Shown: positions 26,107 through 35,570 of the stretch, piece after piece
How the letters are laid out: each line of letters opens with the position of its first letter
How positions within the stretch are numbered: position 1 is the stretch's first letter
Source of the DNA: Maricaulis sp965228215
Lineage (GTDB): Bacteria; Pseudomonadota; Alphaproteobacteria; Caulobacterales; Maricaulaceae
DNA length: 64,000 bases
Direction: 5' to 3'
Assembly (NCBI GenBank): GCA_965228215.1
Contig: OZ245800.1
Coordinates: forward strand, 434,001-498,000
Notes under the pieces: generated by a model
Database searches by the model: none
The model's input: only the letters and a program-made list of their open reading frames with translations
What the model was told of the DNA's origin: nothing
Made by a program: the position numbers and the translations under genes

Positions 26107-26775
26107 CTAGGACACGGTGTGCGGGCGGATCAGGATCTCGACGCGGCGATTCTGTTCGCGGCCATAAACCGTGTCATTCGACGCGATCGGGGCCCGCTCG
26201 CCCATGCCGGCGATATAGAAACGGTCGCGCATCACGCCCTGGGCGATCAGATAGCCGCCGACCGCAGACGCGCGTTGTTCGGACAGGGTCTGGTTATAGT
26301 CGGCTGGACCCGTGGAATCGGCATGGCCGACAACATCCACATAGGTCGCCGGATAGCGGTTCAGCACGTCTCCGACATCATTGAGGATCTGGTAGAAGCC
26401 CGAATTGATGCTGGCGGAATTGACGTCGAACGTGATGTCACCCGGCATGATCAGGAGCAGATCATTGCCCTGGCGACGCACACCGACGCCGCTATCGCTC
26501 AGCGCCTCGCGCATGGCGGCTTCCTGGCGATCCATGTAATTGCCGATACCGGCACCGGCCAGCGCGCCGATACCCGCGCCGATGAGAGCATTGGTGCGGC
26601 CTTCCTCGGAATCGGACGTGTTCGTCATGTAGCCGAGCAGGGCTCCGGCTGCCGCGCCGATCAGGGCGCCGCGGGCGGTATTGTTGTTACGGGTCTCGCC
26701 CGTATAGGGATCGGTGGTCGTGCAGGCGGTCATAACGAGCGCTGCGGACATCATTGCTGCTACACGAAACTTCAT
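26107..26775 (-). CDS. OmpA-family peptidoglycan-binding lipoprotein (YiaD-like)
   Basis: 222 residues. The signal ends in VMTAC (Cys18), a lipobox. Next comes a glycine-zipper region (GALIGAAAGALLGYM and ALIGAGIGALAGAGIG, about 36-78) that may insert in the membrane, then the OmpA C-terminal domain with DVVGHADSTGPADYN and LSEQRASAVGGYL, and the arginine motif REQNRRVEI that contacts peptidoglycan. It likely tethers the outer membrane to the cell wall. A strong terminator follows the gene, so it is a single transcription unit. Confidence 0.9.
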   Translation of the reverse strand: MKFRVAAMMSAALVMTACTTTDPYTGETRNNNTARGALIGAAAGALLGYMTNTSDSEEGRTNALIGAGIGALAGAGIGNYMDRQEAAMREALSDSGVGVRRQGNDLLLIMPGDITFDVNSASINSGFYQILNDVGDVLNRYPATYVDVVGHADSTGPADYNQTLSEQRASAVGGYLIAQGVMRDRFYIAGMGERAPIASNDTVYGREQNRRVEILIRPHTVS

Positions 26776-26935
26776 CGCAATTTCCTCTCAATACGCCCCT
26801 CGCGAGGGGATGGCCCAGATACCCGGGCATAATGACCACCGGGATATCGAAGCGCAAATGAACGGCGAGTGACTGGAAACACGCTTCGGCGGTTTTTGCG
26901 CATGAAGATTTGGAGAAGATTCATCCGGCCAGACC

Positions 26936-26964
26936 TTGACGGCCAGGTGACTCCTCCTTATCTG
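26936..26964 (+). promoter_or_regulatory. Predicted groESL promoter
   Basis: TTGACG (26936-26941) and TATCTG (26959-26964) are separated by 17 bases and lie directly before the CIRCE operator, as expected for an HrcA-controlled vegetative promoter. Confidence 0.55.
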
Positions 26965-26971
26965 GCGCCTG

Positions 26972-26998
26972 TTAGCAGTCGAGAGGGGTGAGTGCTAA
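26972..26998 (+). promoter_or_regulatory. CIRCE operator (HrcA binding site)
   Basis: TTAGCAGTC-N9-GAGTGCTAA matches the CIRCE consensus TTAGCACTC-N9-GAGTGCTAA with one change in the left arm and a perfect right arm. It lies 52 bases before the groES ATG. HrcA should repress groESL through it and release after heat shock; hrcA is not in this window. Confidence 0.92.
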
Positions 26999-27050
26999 GC
27001 CCTCCTCCCGGCCCGAAAATTCAACTGTCCTCGTTTGGAGACTGACAAAG

Positions 27051-27338
27051 ATGACCTTTCGTCCTCTGCACGACCGCGTTCTGGTGAAGCGCGTCGAAGA
27101 AGAGTCCAAATCCGCCGGCGGGATCATCATCCCGGACACGGCCAAGGAAAAGCCGCAGGAAGGCGAAGTCGTCGCCGTTGGCGGCGGCGCGATCAAGGAA
27201 GATGGCTCCGTCCGTCCGCTGGACGTGAATGCCGGCGACCGCATCCTGTTCGGCAAGTGGTCCGGCACGGAAGTGACGCTCGAAGGTCAGGAACTCCTGA
27301 TCATGAAAGAGTCCGACATCCTCGGCATTATCGGCTAA
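27051..27338 (+). CDS. groS: Co-chaperonin GroES (Cpn10)
   Basis: 95 residues, standard length. FRPLHDRVLVKRVEEESKSAGG at the start includes the family signature; the mobile loop is SAGGIIIPDTAKEKPQEG (about residues 22-39) and the C-terminus is LLIMKESDILGII. It caps the GroEL ring during ATP-driven folding. The start at 27051 gives the conserved MTFRPLHDR beginning; TTTGGAG lies upstream at unusually long spacing. It is followed by groEL after 36 bases, under CIRCE control. Confidence 0.98.
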   Translation: MTFRPLHDRVLVKRVEEESKSAGGIIIPDTAKEKPQEGEVVAVGGGAIKEDGSVRPLDVNAGDRILFGKWSGTEVTLEGQELLIMKESDILGIIG

Positions 27339-27374
27339 GCGACCGGCACCGGTCACATATAGGAAGCACATAAC

Positions 27375-29021
<1,647 letters not shown>

Positions 29022-29050
29022 TCATGCCAGTCACCTGACTGACGAATGCG

Positions 29051-29083
29051 AAGGCCCGCTCAAACGAGCGGGCCTTTTCTTTT
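29051..29083 (+). terminator. Intrinsic terminator of groESL
   Basis: A perfect 11-bp stem (AAGGCCCGCTC with GAGCGGGCCTT) with an AAAC loop is followed by TTCTTTT, 30 bases after the groEL stop. Confidence 0.92.
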
Positions 29084-29108
29084 GCTGACGCCCTGCGGCT
29101 TCTTGCGC

Positions 29109-29831
29109 TCAGCGTTTCCAGCGGAAGCTGATGAAGAAGGCTCCCACACTGCCCAGCAGGAGCATCAGGCCCGGCACCGAGAACCAGCGCAGCGGCGAAC
29201 GTTCCGAGACGAGCCGGTCATCGATCAGCTGGTAAAAGCGGCGGCCGCCCTGGACATCCTCGACATAGGACCGGCCTGAGAAATCACGCCCCACGCGCAG
29301 CTCCTCGTCGAGCCGGGCCACCATGGTGCTCTGGATCGACCGCAATTCGGCCTCGTCCAATGGCAGGGTCTCGCGGACGATCTCGTAGGCATCGAGGCTC
29401 TCATCCACCCGCAGCACACCGTCGGACCGGTAGTGATAGAGCACGTATTCATTGTCCTCGGCCGCCAGGGAAAGCCCCAGGCAACCACCGCCCAGCATCA
29501 GGAAGGCGAGCCCGGCGATCATCCAGCCGCGGGCGATGGACAGGGAACGGCCCTCCTGGGCCAGTACCGCGTCGCGCACCTGCTTGATCTCGCGCAGGCT
29601 TTCGATCTCGGTCGCGGCGACGGCGCCTGCCAATTCCTCATTGTCGATACTGTAGAGCCTGGCCAGGCGGGAATAGACATCCTCGGACGGGTAGGACCGG
29701 CCGGTTTCCAGCTTGGAGAGATAGGATTGCTCGATATCCGCCTTGGCGGCCGCTTCGGGCTGGGTCCAGCCATGCGCTTCACGCAGGCGTCTGAGATAAT
29801 CACCGAAAGTCATCTTGGGTTCCGAACTCAT
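29109..29831 (-). CDS. Membrane-anchored XRE-type transcriptional regulator
   Basis: 240 residues. Residues about 8-62 form a Cro/XRE helix-turn-helix (FGDYLRRLREAHGWTQPEAA, then EQSYLSKLETGRSYPSED). A hydrophobic helix at about 102-123, an acidic periplasmic-looking region of some 90 residues (124-216), and a second helix at about 217-236 follow, ending in FRWKR. This looks like a one-component sensor-regulator: DNA-binding head in the cytosol, sensing loop outside. Ligand and targets are unknown. It is divergent from an S9 peptidase gene, and a row of 10-bp repeats lies between them. The start could also be the ATG at 29813. Confidence 0.82.
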   Translation of the reverse strand: MSSEPKMTFGDYLRRLREAHGWTQPEAAAKADIEQSYLSKLETGRSYPSEDVYSRLARLYSIDNEELAGAVAATEIESLREIKQVRDAVLAQEGRSLSIARGWMIAGLAFLMLGGGCLGLSLAAEDNEYVLYHYRSDGVLRVDESLDAYEIVRETLPLDEAELRSIQSTMVARLDEELRVGRDFSGRSYVEDVQGGRRFYQLIDDRLVSERSPLRWFSVPGLMLLLGSVGAFFISFRWKR

Positions 29832-29900
29832 TGTTTTTCCATATCCCGAAAACCGGGACAGGTCACAGTCTTTGAAAGTCCTGACGGGAATGACAGGTGA

Positions 29901-29930
29901 ATATCGGGGACTATCCGGGAAGATCCGGGA
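29901..29930. repeat. Three 10-bp phased direct repeats (ATC[C/G]GGGA) at a divergent promoter
   Basis: GGGA recurs at 29907, 29917 and 29927, within ATATCGGGGA, CTATCCGGGA and AGATCCGGGA, exactly one helical turn apart. A TCCCG/CGGGA inverted pair lies at 29844-29858 nearer the regulator start. These look like binding sites for a regulator, possibly the XRE protein itself. Confidence 0.5.
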
Positions 29931-30075
29931 ATATTCAGCGCCTTGCCCGCCCCGTACGCGCCCCCCGCCTCGTTGCCCGACGCCAAAGCCGTCCGCGAAC
30001 CTTGTCCCGGTTTAACTTGCCTTCCCGGCTCGGGAGGGCTTAGCTCCTGCCACAATCCGGGGGAGGATCCAGACC

Positions 30076-32049
30076 ATGAAACACCTGACCGCTTTCGCGG
30101 CTGCCACCAGCCTTTTCGCCCTCGCCGCCTGCGAGCAAGCCTCGTATTCAGGCGGTGATGCCGGCGAGACTGCGTCGGCCGAGCGCGCCACCTACGATGC
30201 CGCCACTTTCCACCAGACAACCAGTTTCGGCATGGCATCGTCGGGCGGACACGCCTTTTCGGCGGAGACCGGCCGCATCCTGATCAGTTCCGACGAGACG
30301 GGTGTGTTCAACGCCTACGCCGTCGATCCGGAAAGCGGCGACCGCGAGGCGCTCACCGATTCCGACACGAACGCCATGTTCGCCCTGTCCTGGTTCCCGG
30401 AAGATGACCGCGTGGTCGTCACCGCCGATATCGGCGGCAATGAGCGCAATCACATCTACGTCCGAGAGCTCGATGGCCGCCTGAACGACATCACGCCGGG
30501 CGATGAAGTCCGCGCGCAATTCCTCGGCTGGTCCCCGGACGGCCGCGACATGTGGGTGATGACGAATGAGCGCGATGCCGCCGCCATGGACATCTACGCC
30601 TATGACACGCTGAGCTATGAGAGCGGTGTCGTCTTCCAGAATGACGACTCGCTGCAGATCGGTGATGTCAGCCCGGACGGCCGCTGGCTGGCCCTGGTGC
30701 GCAACCGCACTTCCGCCGACAGCGACATTCTGTTGCTCGATCTGTCGGACAAGGATGCCGAGCCGGAACTCATCACCGAGCATGAGGGCAATATCGCCTA
30801 CGGCGTCTACACTTTCACGCCGGACAGCCAGGCGCTCGTCTACGCCACGAACGAACATGGCGAGTACAATGAGGCCTGGACGCATGACCTCTCCACCGGC
30901 GAGCGCGCTCCGCTCGTGACGGCGGACTGGGACGTGTCCTTCGTGGGCTTCTCGCCGTCGGGCCGCTATCGCGTCTCCGGCGTCAATGCCGACGCCACGA
31001 CCGAGGTGACCATTCTCGATCTCGAGACGAATGAACCGGTCGCCCTGCCCGAACTGCCGGCCGGCGAGCTGCGCAGCGTCCGCTATTCCCGCGACGAGAG
31101 CCAGATCGCCTTCCTGATCAATGCGGCGACCTCACCGTCCAATCTGCACATCGTCGATCTGGGAACGCAGGACCACGCCCAGCTGACCAATGCCCTCAAC
31201 CCGGCTGTCACCGAAGAGGAAATGGTCGACGCCACCGTGGTGCGTTTTGAAAGCTTCGACGGTCTGGAAATCCCGGGCATCATGTATCGCCCGCACGGTG
31301 CCAGCGCCGACAATCCGGTACCGGCACTCGTCTGGGTCCATGGCGGACCGGGCGGCCAGAGCCGGATCGGCTATTCGGCCACCATCCAGCACCTCGTCAA
31401 TCACGGCTATGCCGTCTACGCCGCGAACAATCGTGGCTCCTCGGGCTACGGCAAGACCTTCTTCCACATGGATGATCGTCGCCATGGCGAGGAAGACCTG
31501 CGCGATATTGTGGCCGCCGGTGATTATCTGCGTTCGCTCGACTGGGTCGCCGACGACCAGGTCGGTGTGATCGGCGGATCCTATGGCGGTTACATCACCG
31601 CTGCCGCCCTCACCTTCCACCCGGAAGCCTTCGAGGTCGGTATCAATATCTTCGGTGTGACCAACTGGGTGCGCACGCTGGAATCCATCCCGCCCTGGTG
31701 GGAGAGCTTCCGCGAAGCCCTCTATGACGAGATGGGCGATCCGGCCACCGATGCCGAGCGCCATCGTGCGATCTCGCCGCTCTTCCACGCGGAAAACGTG
31801 ATCCGTCCGATGCTCGTCGTGCAGGGTGCGAATGACCCGCGCGTGCTGCAGGTGGAAAGCGATGAACTCGTCGCCGCCGTCCGTGCCAATGACGTGCCGG
31901 TCGAATACGTTCTCTTCCCCGATGAAGGCCACGGCTTCCGCCGCCGCGAGAACCGCATCACGGCCTCCGAAGCCTATCTGAGCTTCCTCGACCAGTATCT
32001 GAAGGGCGAAGCGCTTGAAGGCACGGCCGAAGAAGAGGCCTCGGAGTAA
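30076..32049 (+). CDS. S9 family prolyl oligopeptidase-type serine peptidase, lipoprotein
   Basis: 657 residues. The N-terminus is a signal with lipobox LAAC (Cys19), so it is probably membrane-anchored on the periplasmic side. Residues about 50-380 form a WD40-like beta-propeller (repeats such as SPDGRDMWVMT, SPDGRWLALV, SPSGRYRVSG), and the C-terminal alpha/beta-hydrolase has the nucleophile GGSYGGYITA, the acid in VQGANDPRVL and the histidine DEGHGF. It should cleave oligopeptides after proline or small residues. GGGGGAGG stands before the ATG. It faces the membrane XRE regulator across a repeat-bearing promoter. Confidence 0.93.
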   Translation: MKHLTAFAAATSLFALAACEQASYSGGDAGETASAERATYDAATFHQTTSFGMASSGGHAFSAETGRILISSDETGVFNAYAVDPESGDREALTDSDTNAMFALSWFPEDDRVVVTADIGGNERNHIYVRELDGRLNDITPGDEVRAQFLGWSPDGRDMWVMTNERDAAAMDIYAYDTLSYESGVVFQNDDSLQIGDVSPDGRWLALVRNRTSADSDILLLDLSDKDAEPELITEHEGNIAYGVYTFTPDSQALVYATNEHGEYNEAWTHDLSTGERAPLVTADWDVSFVGFSPSGRYRVSGVNADATTEVTILDLETNEPVALPELPAGELRSVRYSRDESQIAFLINAATSPSNLHIVDLGTQDHAQLTNALNPAVTEEEMVDATVVRFESFDGLEIPGIMYRPHGASADNPVPALVWVHGGPGGQSRIGYSATIQHLVNHGYAVYAANNRGSSGYGKTFFHMDDRRHGEEDLRDIVAAGDYLRSLDWVADDQVGVIGGSYGGYITAAALTFHPEAFEVGINIFGVTNWVRTLESIPPWWESFREALYDEMGDPATDAERHRAISPLFHAENVIRPMLVVQGANDPRVLQVESDELVAAVRANDVPVEYVLFPDEGHGFRRRENRITASEAYLSFLDQYLKGEALEGTAEEEASE

Positions 32050-32066
32050 ACACGACCACGCCTTGT

Positions 32067-32092
32067 CCCGGACCGGCAGAGGCTGGTCCGGG
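32067..32092. terminator. Hairpin between the convergent S9 peptidase and nagZ genes
   Basis: CCCGGACC (32067-32074) and GGTCCGGG (32085-32092) form an 8-bp stem with a 10-base loop. There is no clear T-run on either side, so termination is probable but not certain. Confidence 0.5.
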
Positions 32093-32114
32093 GCGGCGTT
32101 CTTGGCTTGTAAGC

Positions 32115-33230
32115 CTAGATCAACCCGCCGCGCCGCTTGAGGACTTCGATGCGGGCGAAGGACTGGTTGATGCGGGTTTCGTCGAAACGGCCCTCGGCCA
32201 TCGCTTCCATGACCCAACCGACGAAGCGCTGCGGCAATTCCGGGTCGGGCGCTGCGGAATTGGACATCATGATGATGTCATTGCCGGCTTCGATCGATCG
32301 CAGCACAGCCTCGCGCTGGTCGTAATTCTCGCGGATGGCGGCCATGTCCAGATCATCCGTCATCACACAGCCGGTGAAACCCAGCTCGCCGCGCAGAAGA
32401 TCATCGAGCACCGGTTTCGAGAAGGTCACCGGCAGTCCGCTGGCATCAAGCCCGCGATGGGTGAGATGCCCGCCCATGATGAGATTTGCGCGCCCGGCCT
32501 CGATGAGCCGGCGGAAGGGATCGAGCTCGGCTCGCTGCCAGGTCTCCGAAATGTCCACGAAACCGTCATGGCTGTCACCGCGCGACAGACCGTGCCCAGG
32601 GAAATGCTTGATCGCGCAGACGGTGCCATGGCGATTGAAGGCCTCGATAAAGGTCGAGGCATAGGCGGCGATGGTCTCGCCATCCGTGCCATAGGAGCGT
32701 CCGTAGCGGCCGATGACGGCGTTTTCAGGATCATGCAGGTCGGCGACCGGGGCGAGGTTCATGTTGAAGCCTGCGGCCTTGAATTCGGCAGCACCCAGAG
32801 CGTAGATCTCGCGGGCGCCGCCCAGGCCGCGCTCCTCGACGATCTGCATGGCCCGCGGCATCCAGGCATATCCCAGATCCCGTGACAGGCGCTGGACGAG
32901 ACCGCCCTCCTGGTCGATCGCCATCCAGGCCGCCGGATCGGCCTCGGCGAAGCGGCGGGCAGACCCTTCCGCGCCCTCCCGGGAACGCACATTGTGGCGC
33001 AGGAAAAGCACGCCGCCGATGCGCCGGTTCTCGAGATGGTCGGCAACCACGCCGGCGCCGTCGCTGTCGGCATCACGCCCGATGAAACCCATCAGCAGCA
33101 TCTGGCCGATGCGTTCCTCGAGCGCCGGAACGGCGGCTTCGTCCTCGGCCATGGCCAGACCACTCGACAGGCCGGCGCCCAGGCCGGCGGCACTCAATTG
33201 CAGGACATGGCGTCGATTGAAATTGGTCAC
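32115..33230 (-). CDS. nagZ: Beta-N-acetylhexosaminidase (GH3), Tat-exported
   Basis: 371 residues. The GH3 core has AIDQEGGLVQRL, the catalytic-dyad loop KHFPGHGLSRGDSHDG and the nucleophile region MTDDLDMAAI, all typical of NagZ, which removes N-acetylglucosamine from peptidoglycan fragments. The start is GTG 33230: GGAG is 7 bases upstream and the product begins MTNFNRRHVLQLSAAGLGAG, a twin-arginine signal. An ATG at 33266 would add 12 residues but has no ribosome site. A Tat signal is unusual, since most NagZ enzymes are cytosolic; this one should act in the periplasm. Confidence 0.9.
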   Translation of the reverse strand: MTNFNRRHVLQLSAAGLGAGLSSGLAMAEDEAAVPALEERIGQMLLMGFIGRDADSDGAGVVADHLENRRIGGVLFLRHNVRSREGAEGSARRFAEADPAAWMAIDQEGGLVQRLSRDLGYAWMPRAMQIVEERGLGGAREIYALGAAEFKAAGFNMNLAPVADLHDPENAVIGRYGRSYGTDGETIAAYASTFIEAFNRHGTVCAIKHFPGHGLSRGDSHDGFVDISETWQRAELDPFRRLIEAGRANLIMGGHLTHRGLDASGLPVTFSKPVLDDLLRGELGFTGCVMTDDLDMAAIRENYDQREAVLRSIEAGNDIIMMSNSAAPDPELPQRFVGWVMEAMAEGRFDETRINQSFARIEVLKRRGGLI

Positions 33231-33631
33231 GCACTCGCTCCAGCTGGATCCCCGGTGAGTATTCATGCCGATGCGGCGCTTTGATGACAAGCGGGCGCGC
33301 CTGTTGCGCGAAGATGGCGGTGCCCTGTCGAAAAAGTCACCTCACCGACAAGGCGCCGACAGATTGGGACCGCAAATATGTCCCCACCGCTTAGCTCACG
33401 ATCAAGCGGCCCCTACTGCGCGGCGGCGTCTGCCTCCCGGCACATGATCCCCCGGTCCGGCCTGCCGCCGCGCGTCTTGTTCCCCACCCGATTGAAATAT
33501 TCGCCTTGAGGCGGTGCTGTGCAAGAAATGCATATCCCTATACGTTCTAAAGAAAAATTTAGGCAATAGAACATCCCCGGTAAGGCAATGAACGCAATAA
33601 ATGCCCGCATTCACACTGCGAGGGACGCGAG
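33231..33631. other. 400-base gap between nagZ and the repeat protein gene
   Basis: No gene is convincing here. The half next to nagZ is GC-rich; the right half (about 33500-33600) is AT-rich and probably holds the promoter of the gene at 33632, with TTGAGG at 33507 as a possible -35 element. A 65-codon minus-strand frame (33413-33610, opening MRAFIAFIALPGMFY) exists but lacks a supporting ribosome site or recognisable family. Confidence 0.4.
33238..33241 (-). promoter_or_regulatory. Shine-Dalgarno fixing the nagZ GTG start
   Basis: GGAG on the minus strand, 7 bases from GTG 33230. The upstream ATG at 33266 has no comparable site. Confidence 0.55.
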
Positions 33632-35323
33632 ATGAAAAAGTTTCTTTTGGCCGCCACGGCTGTCGCCCTGTGCGCGACGGCTGCCTCGGCCATCAATGAT
33701 GATCACCACGAAACCCGTATCCGGGCCGCGGTCGGCAGCCATGTCATGCTGGCCGAAGGCGGTACCGTGATCGAGATCCGCGGCGAGGATGGCGAGCGCA
33801 CCGTGCACGTCACCCGCGATGAGGGCGAAAGCACGCTGCGGGTCAACGGACAGGTCGTCGAAGTGCGCGGCGATACCGTGATCGTCGACGGACAGGAGAT
33901 CGAGGCGGGTGACGGCAGTGTCGTCATCATCGAGGGCGATGAGGTCCGCGTGGTCGACGGCGAATTCGGTGCCGATTTCGGACCGGGTTTTGCCATGCAC
34001 TGGGCCGAACGGGCCGAGGACATGGCCCGGCTTCATGTCGACATGGCCCGCATCCACGAGGAAATCGACATCGAGGGCATCCAGGCGGAAGCCATGCGCT
34101 CGATGGAACTGGCCCTGGCCGGTCTCGAGGAAGGCGAATTCTCCGGCGAGATCGTCATTGATCTCGACGGTGCCCGCAACTGGGACGACCTTTCCGAGGA
34201 AGAGCGCGAGGAAATCCGCGAGGAGCTTGAAGAAGCCCGCGAGGAGATCCGCGAATCCATGCGTGAAATGCGCATCGAGATGCGCCGCGCGGAAGAGGAA
34301 ATGACCGAGGCTGACCGCGAATTGCGTGATGCCGAGCGCGAACGCCGCCATGCCATGCGTGAAGCCCGCCACGCCGAGCGTGCAGTCCGACACGCAGAGC
34401 GTGATGTTCGCCGTGCCGTCCGCCGTGCCGAGCGCGAAGCACGCCACGCGGAACGAGGCGCCCGTCATGCCGAACGCCAGGCTCGCGTCATGCGCTGGCA
34501 CAGCGAGAACGGCATGGACGAGAATGTCGATGTCCGTGTCATCGAAGGTGAGGACGGCGAACGTCGCGTCATCATCAATGGCGAGGAAGTCGACATGGAC
34601 GGCGACAACGTCTTCATGTTCGACGGCGATCATGACGGCGAACGCCACGCCCGTGTGATGCGCTGGCACAGTGCCGGCGAGATCGGCGAAAATGCCGAGA
34701 TCGAGGTCATCGAGGGCGAGGACGGCGAACGTCGTGTCATCATCAATGGCGAGGAAGTCGACATGGACGGCGAGAACGTCTTCATGTTCCGCGGCGATGG
34801 TGATGCCGAGCAGCACGCCCGCGTCATGCGCTGGCACAGTGCCGGCGAGATGGACGAGAACGTCGAGGTCCGCGTCTTCGAGGACGAGGACGGCAATCGC
34901 CGCGTCATCATCAATGGCGAGGAAGTCGACATGGATGACGAGAATGTCTTCGTGCTCGACGGCATGCATGACGGTGACCACGAGGTCCATATCCGCCGCA
35001 TGCATGGCGAGAACTACCGCGGTCACGATGCCGAGCACGCCGGTGAACGCCATGCCGAGATGCGCCGCGAACAGGTCCGTGTCGAACAGGATGAAGACGG
35101 CCGCCGTCGCGTCTGGGTCAATGACGAGGAACAGACGGGTGATGACCTGATCGACTGGCTCAACCGCATCGAGAGCGAACGTCTCGCCGGCGGCAATGAG
35201 ACCAGCCAGGGCGGCCGCCGCGTCGTCCGCATCGAACGCCATGATGGCGAGGATGGCGAAGTCGAGGTCGAGACCCGCCGCGTCATGGTCGTCCGCGAGC
35301 ATGTCGAGCGCGACGAAGACTAG
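33632..35323 (+). CDS. Secreted, highly charged repeat and coiled-coil protein of unknown function
   Basis: 563 residues with a signal peptide (about 1-20, ending ASA). Residues about 35-115 are valine-rich beta strands built on GEDGER-type turns; 188-283 are a long Glu/Arg/His helix with heptads such as RHAERAVRHAER; 284-339, 340-395 and 396-451 are three repeats of exactly 56 residues (ARVMRWHS ... EDGERRVIINGEEVDMD ... NVFM). The C-terminal part carries a looser copy (EDGRRRVWVNDEEQ) and a Glu/Arg tail. Aspartate, glutamate, arginine and histidine dominate. I know no family for it; similar charged stretches occur in sensor domains of some M56/BlaR1 proteins, but no peptidase is fused. A good ribosome site (GAGGGACGCGAG) and terminator frame it. 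Confidence 0.8.
   Translation: MKKFLLAATAVALCATAASAINDDHHETRIRAAVGSHVMLAEGGTVIEIRGEDGERTVHVTRDEGESTLRVNGQVVEVRGDTVIVDGQEIEAGDGSVVIIEGDEVRVVDGEFGADFGPGFAMHWAERAEDMARLHVDMARIHEEIDIEGIQAEAMRSMELALAGLEEGEFSGEIVIDLDGARNWDDLSEEEREEIREELEEAREEIRESMREMRIEMRRAEEEMTEADRELRDAERERRHAMREARHAERAVRHAERDVRRAVRRAEREARHAERGARHAERQARVMRWHSENGMDENVDVRVIEGEDGERRVIINGEEVDMDGDNVFMFDGDHDGERHARVMRWHSAGEIGENAEIEVIEGEDGERRVIINGEEVDMDGENVFMFRGDGDAEQHARVMRWHSAGEMDENVEVRVFEDEDGNRRVIINGEEVDMDDENVFVLDGMHDGDHEVHIRRMHGENYRGHDAEHAGERHAEMRREQVRVEQDEDGRRRVWVNDEEQTGDDLIDWLNRIESERLAGGNETSQGGRRVVRIERHDGEDGEVEVETRRVMVVREHVERDED
34481..34984 (+). repeat. Three tandem 168-bp repeats inside a coding region
   Basis: Units start at 34481, 34649 and 34817, each at a GCN-CGN-GTN-ATG-CGC-TGG-CAC stretch, and have identical length. 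The central part encoding RRVIINGEEVDMD is nearly identical at DNA level, so unequal crossing over could change the copy number. Confidence 0.9.
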
Positions 35324-35383
35324 ACAATCCGGCCGCGGCCGGTCCCCGGGGCCGGTCGCGAACTGCCGATTGCAGATAAAAAG

Positions 35384-35415
35384 AGGGGCTGGCGAATGCC
35401 AGCCCCTTAAATTTA
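35384..35415 (+). terminator. Intrinsic terminator of the repeat protein gene
   Basis: A 10-bp stem (AGGGGCTGGC with GCCAGCCCCT), GAAT loop, then TTAAATTT. It stands 60 bases after the stop codon and before the convergent hisS. Confidence 0.85.
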
Positions 35416-35570
35416 CGGTTGGTCGATAAAGGGCGTCTCCTCCCCGAAACGCCAAAGGACTGGACGGTCAGGCCCTGTCCGATCGCGACGTTGACGTAGC
35501 GACTCGGTTACGTCAACCCCATTCGTCGCGGATTCAGCGACATATTGTGATTATCTCACACGGAGTGTGC

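Noticed and set aside
33413..33610. 65-codon minus-strand frame in the gap after nagZ
   Set aside because: A hydrophobic start is visible but there is no ribosome site or known family, and it covers the likely promoter of the repeat protein gene.
33611..35455. 614-codon minus-strand frame opposite the repeat protein
   Set aside because: Its repeats are the mirror of the plus-strand repeats; it lacks a signal for translation, whereas the plus frame has a signal peptide, ribosome site and terminator.
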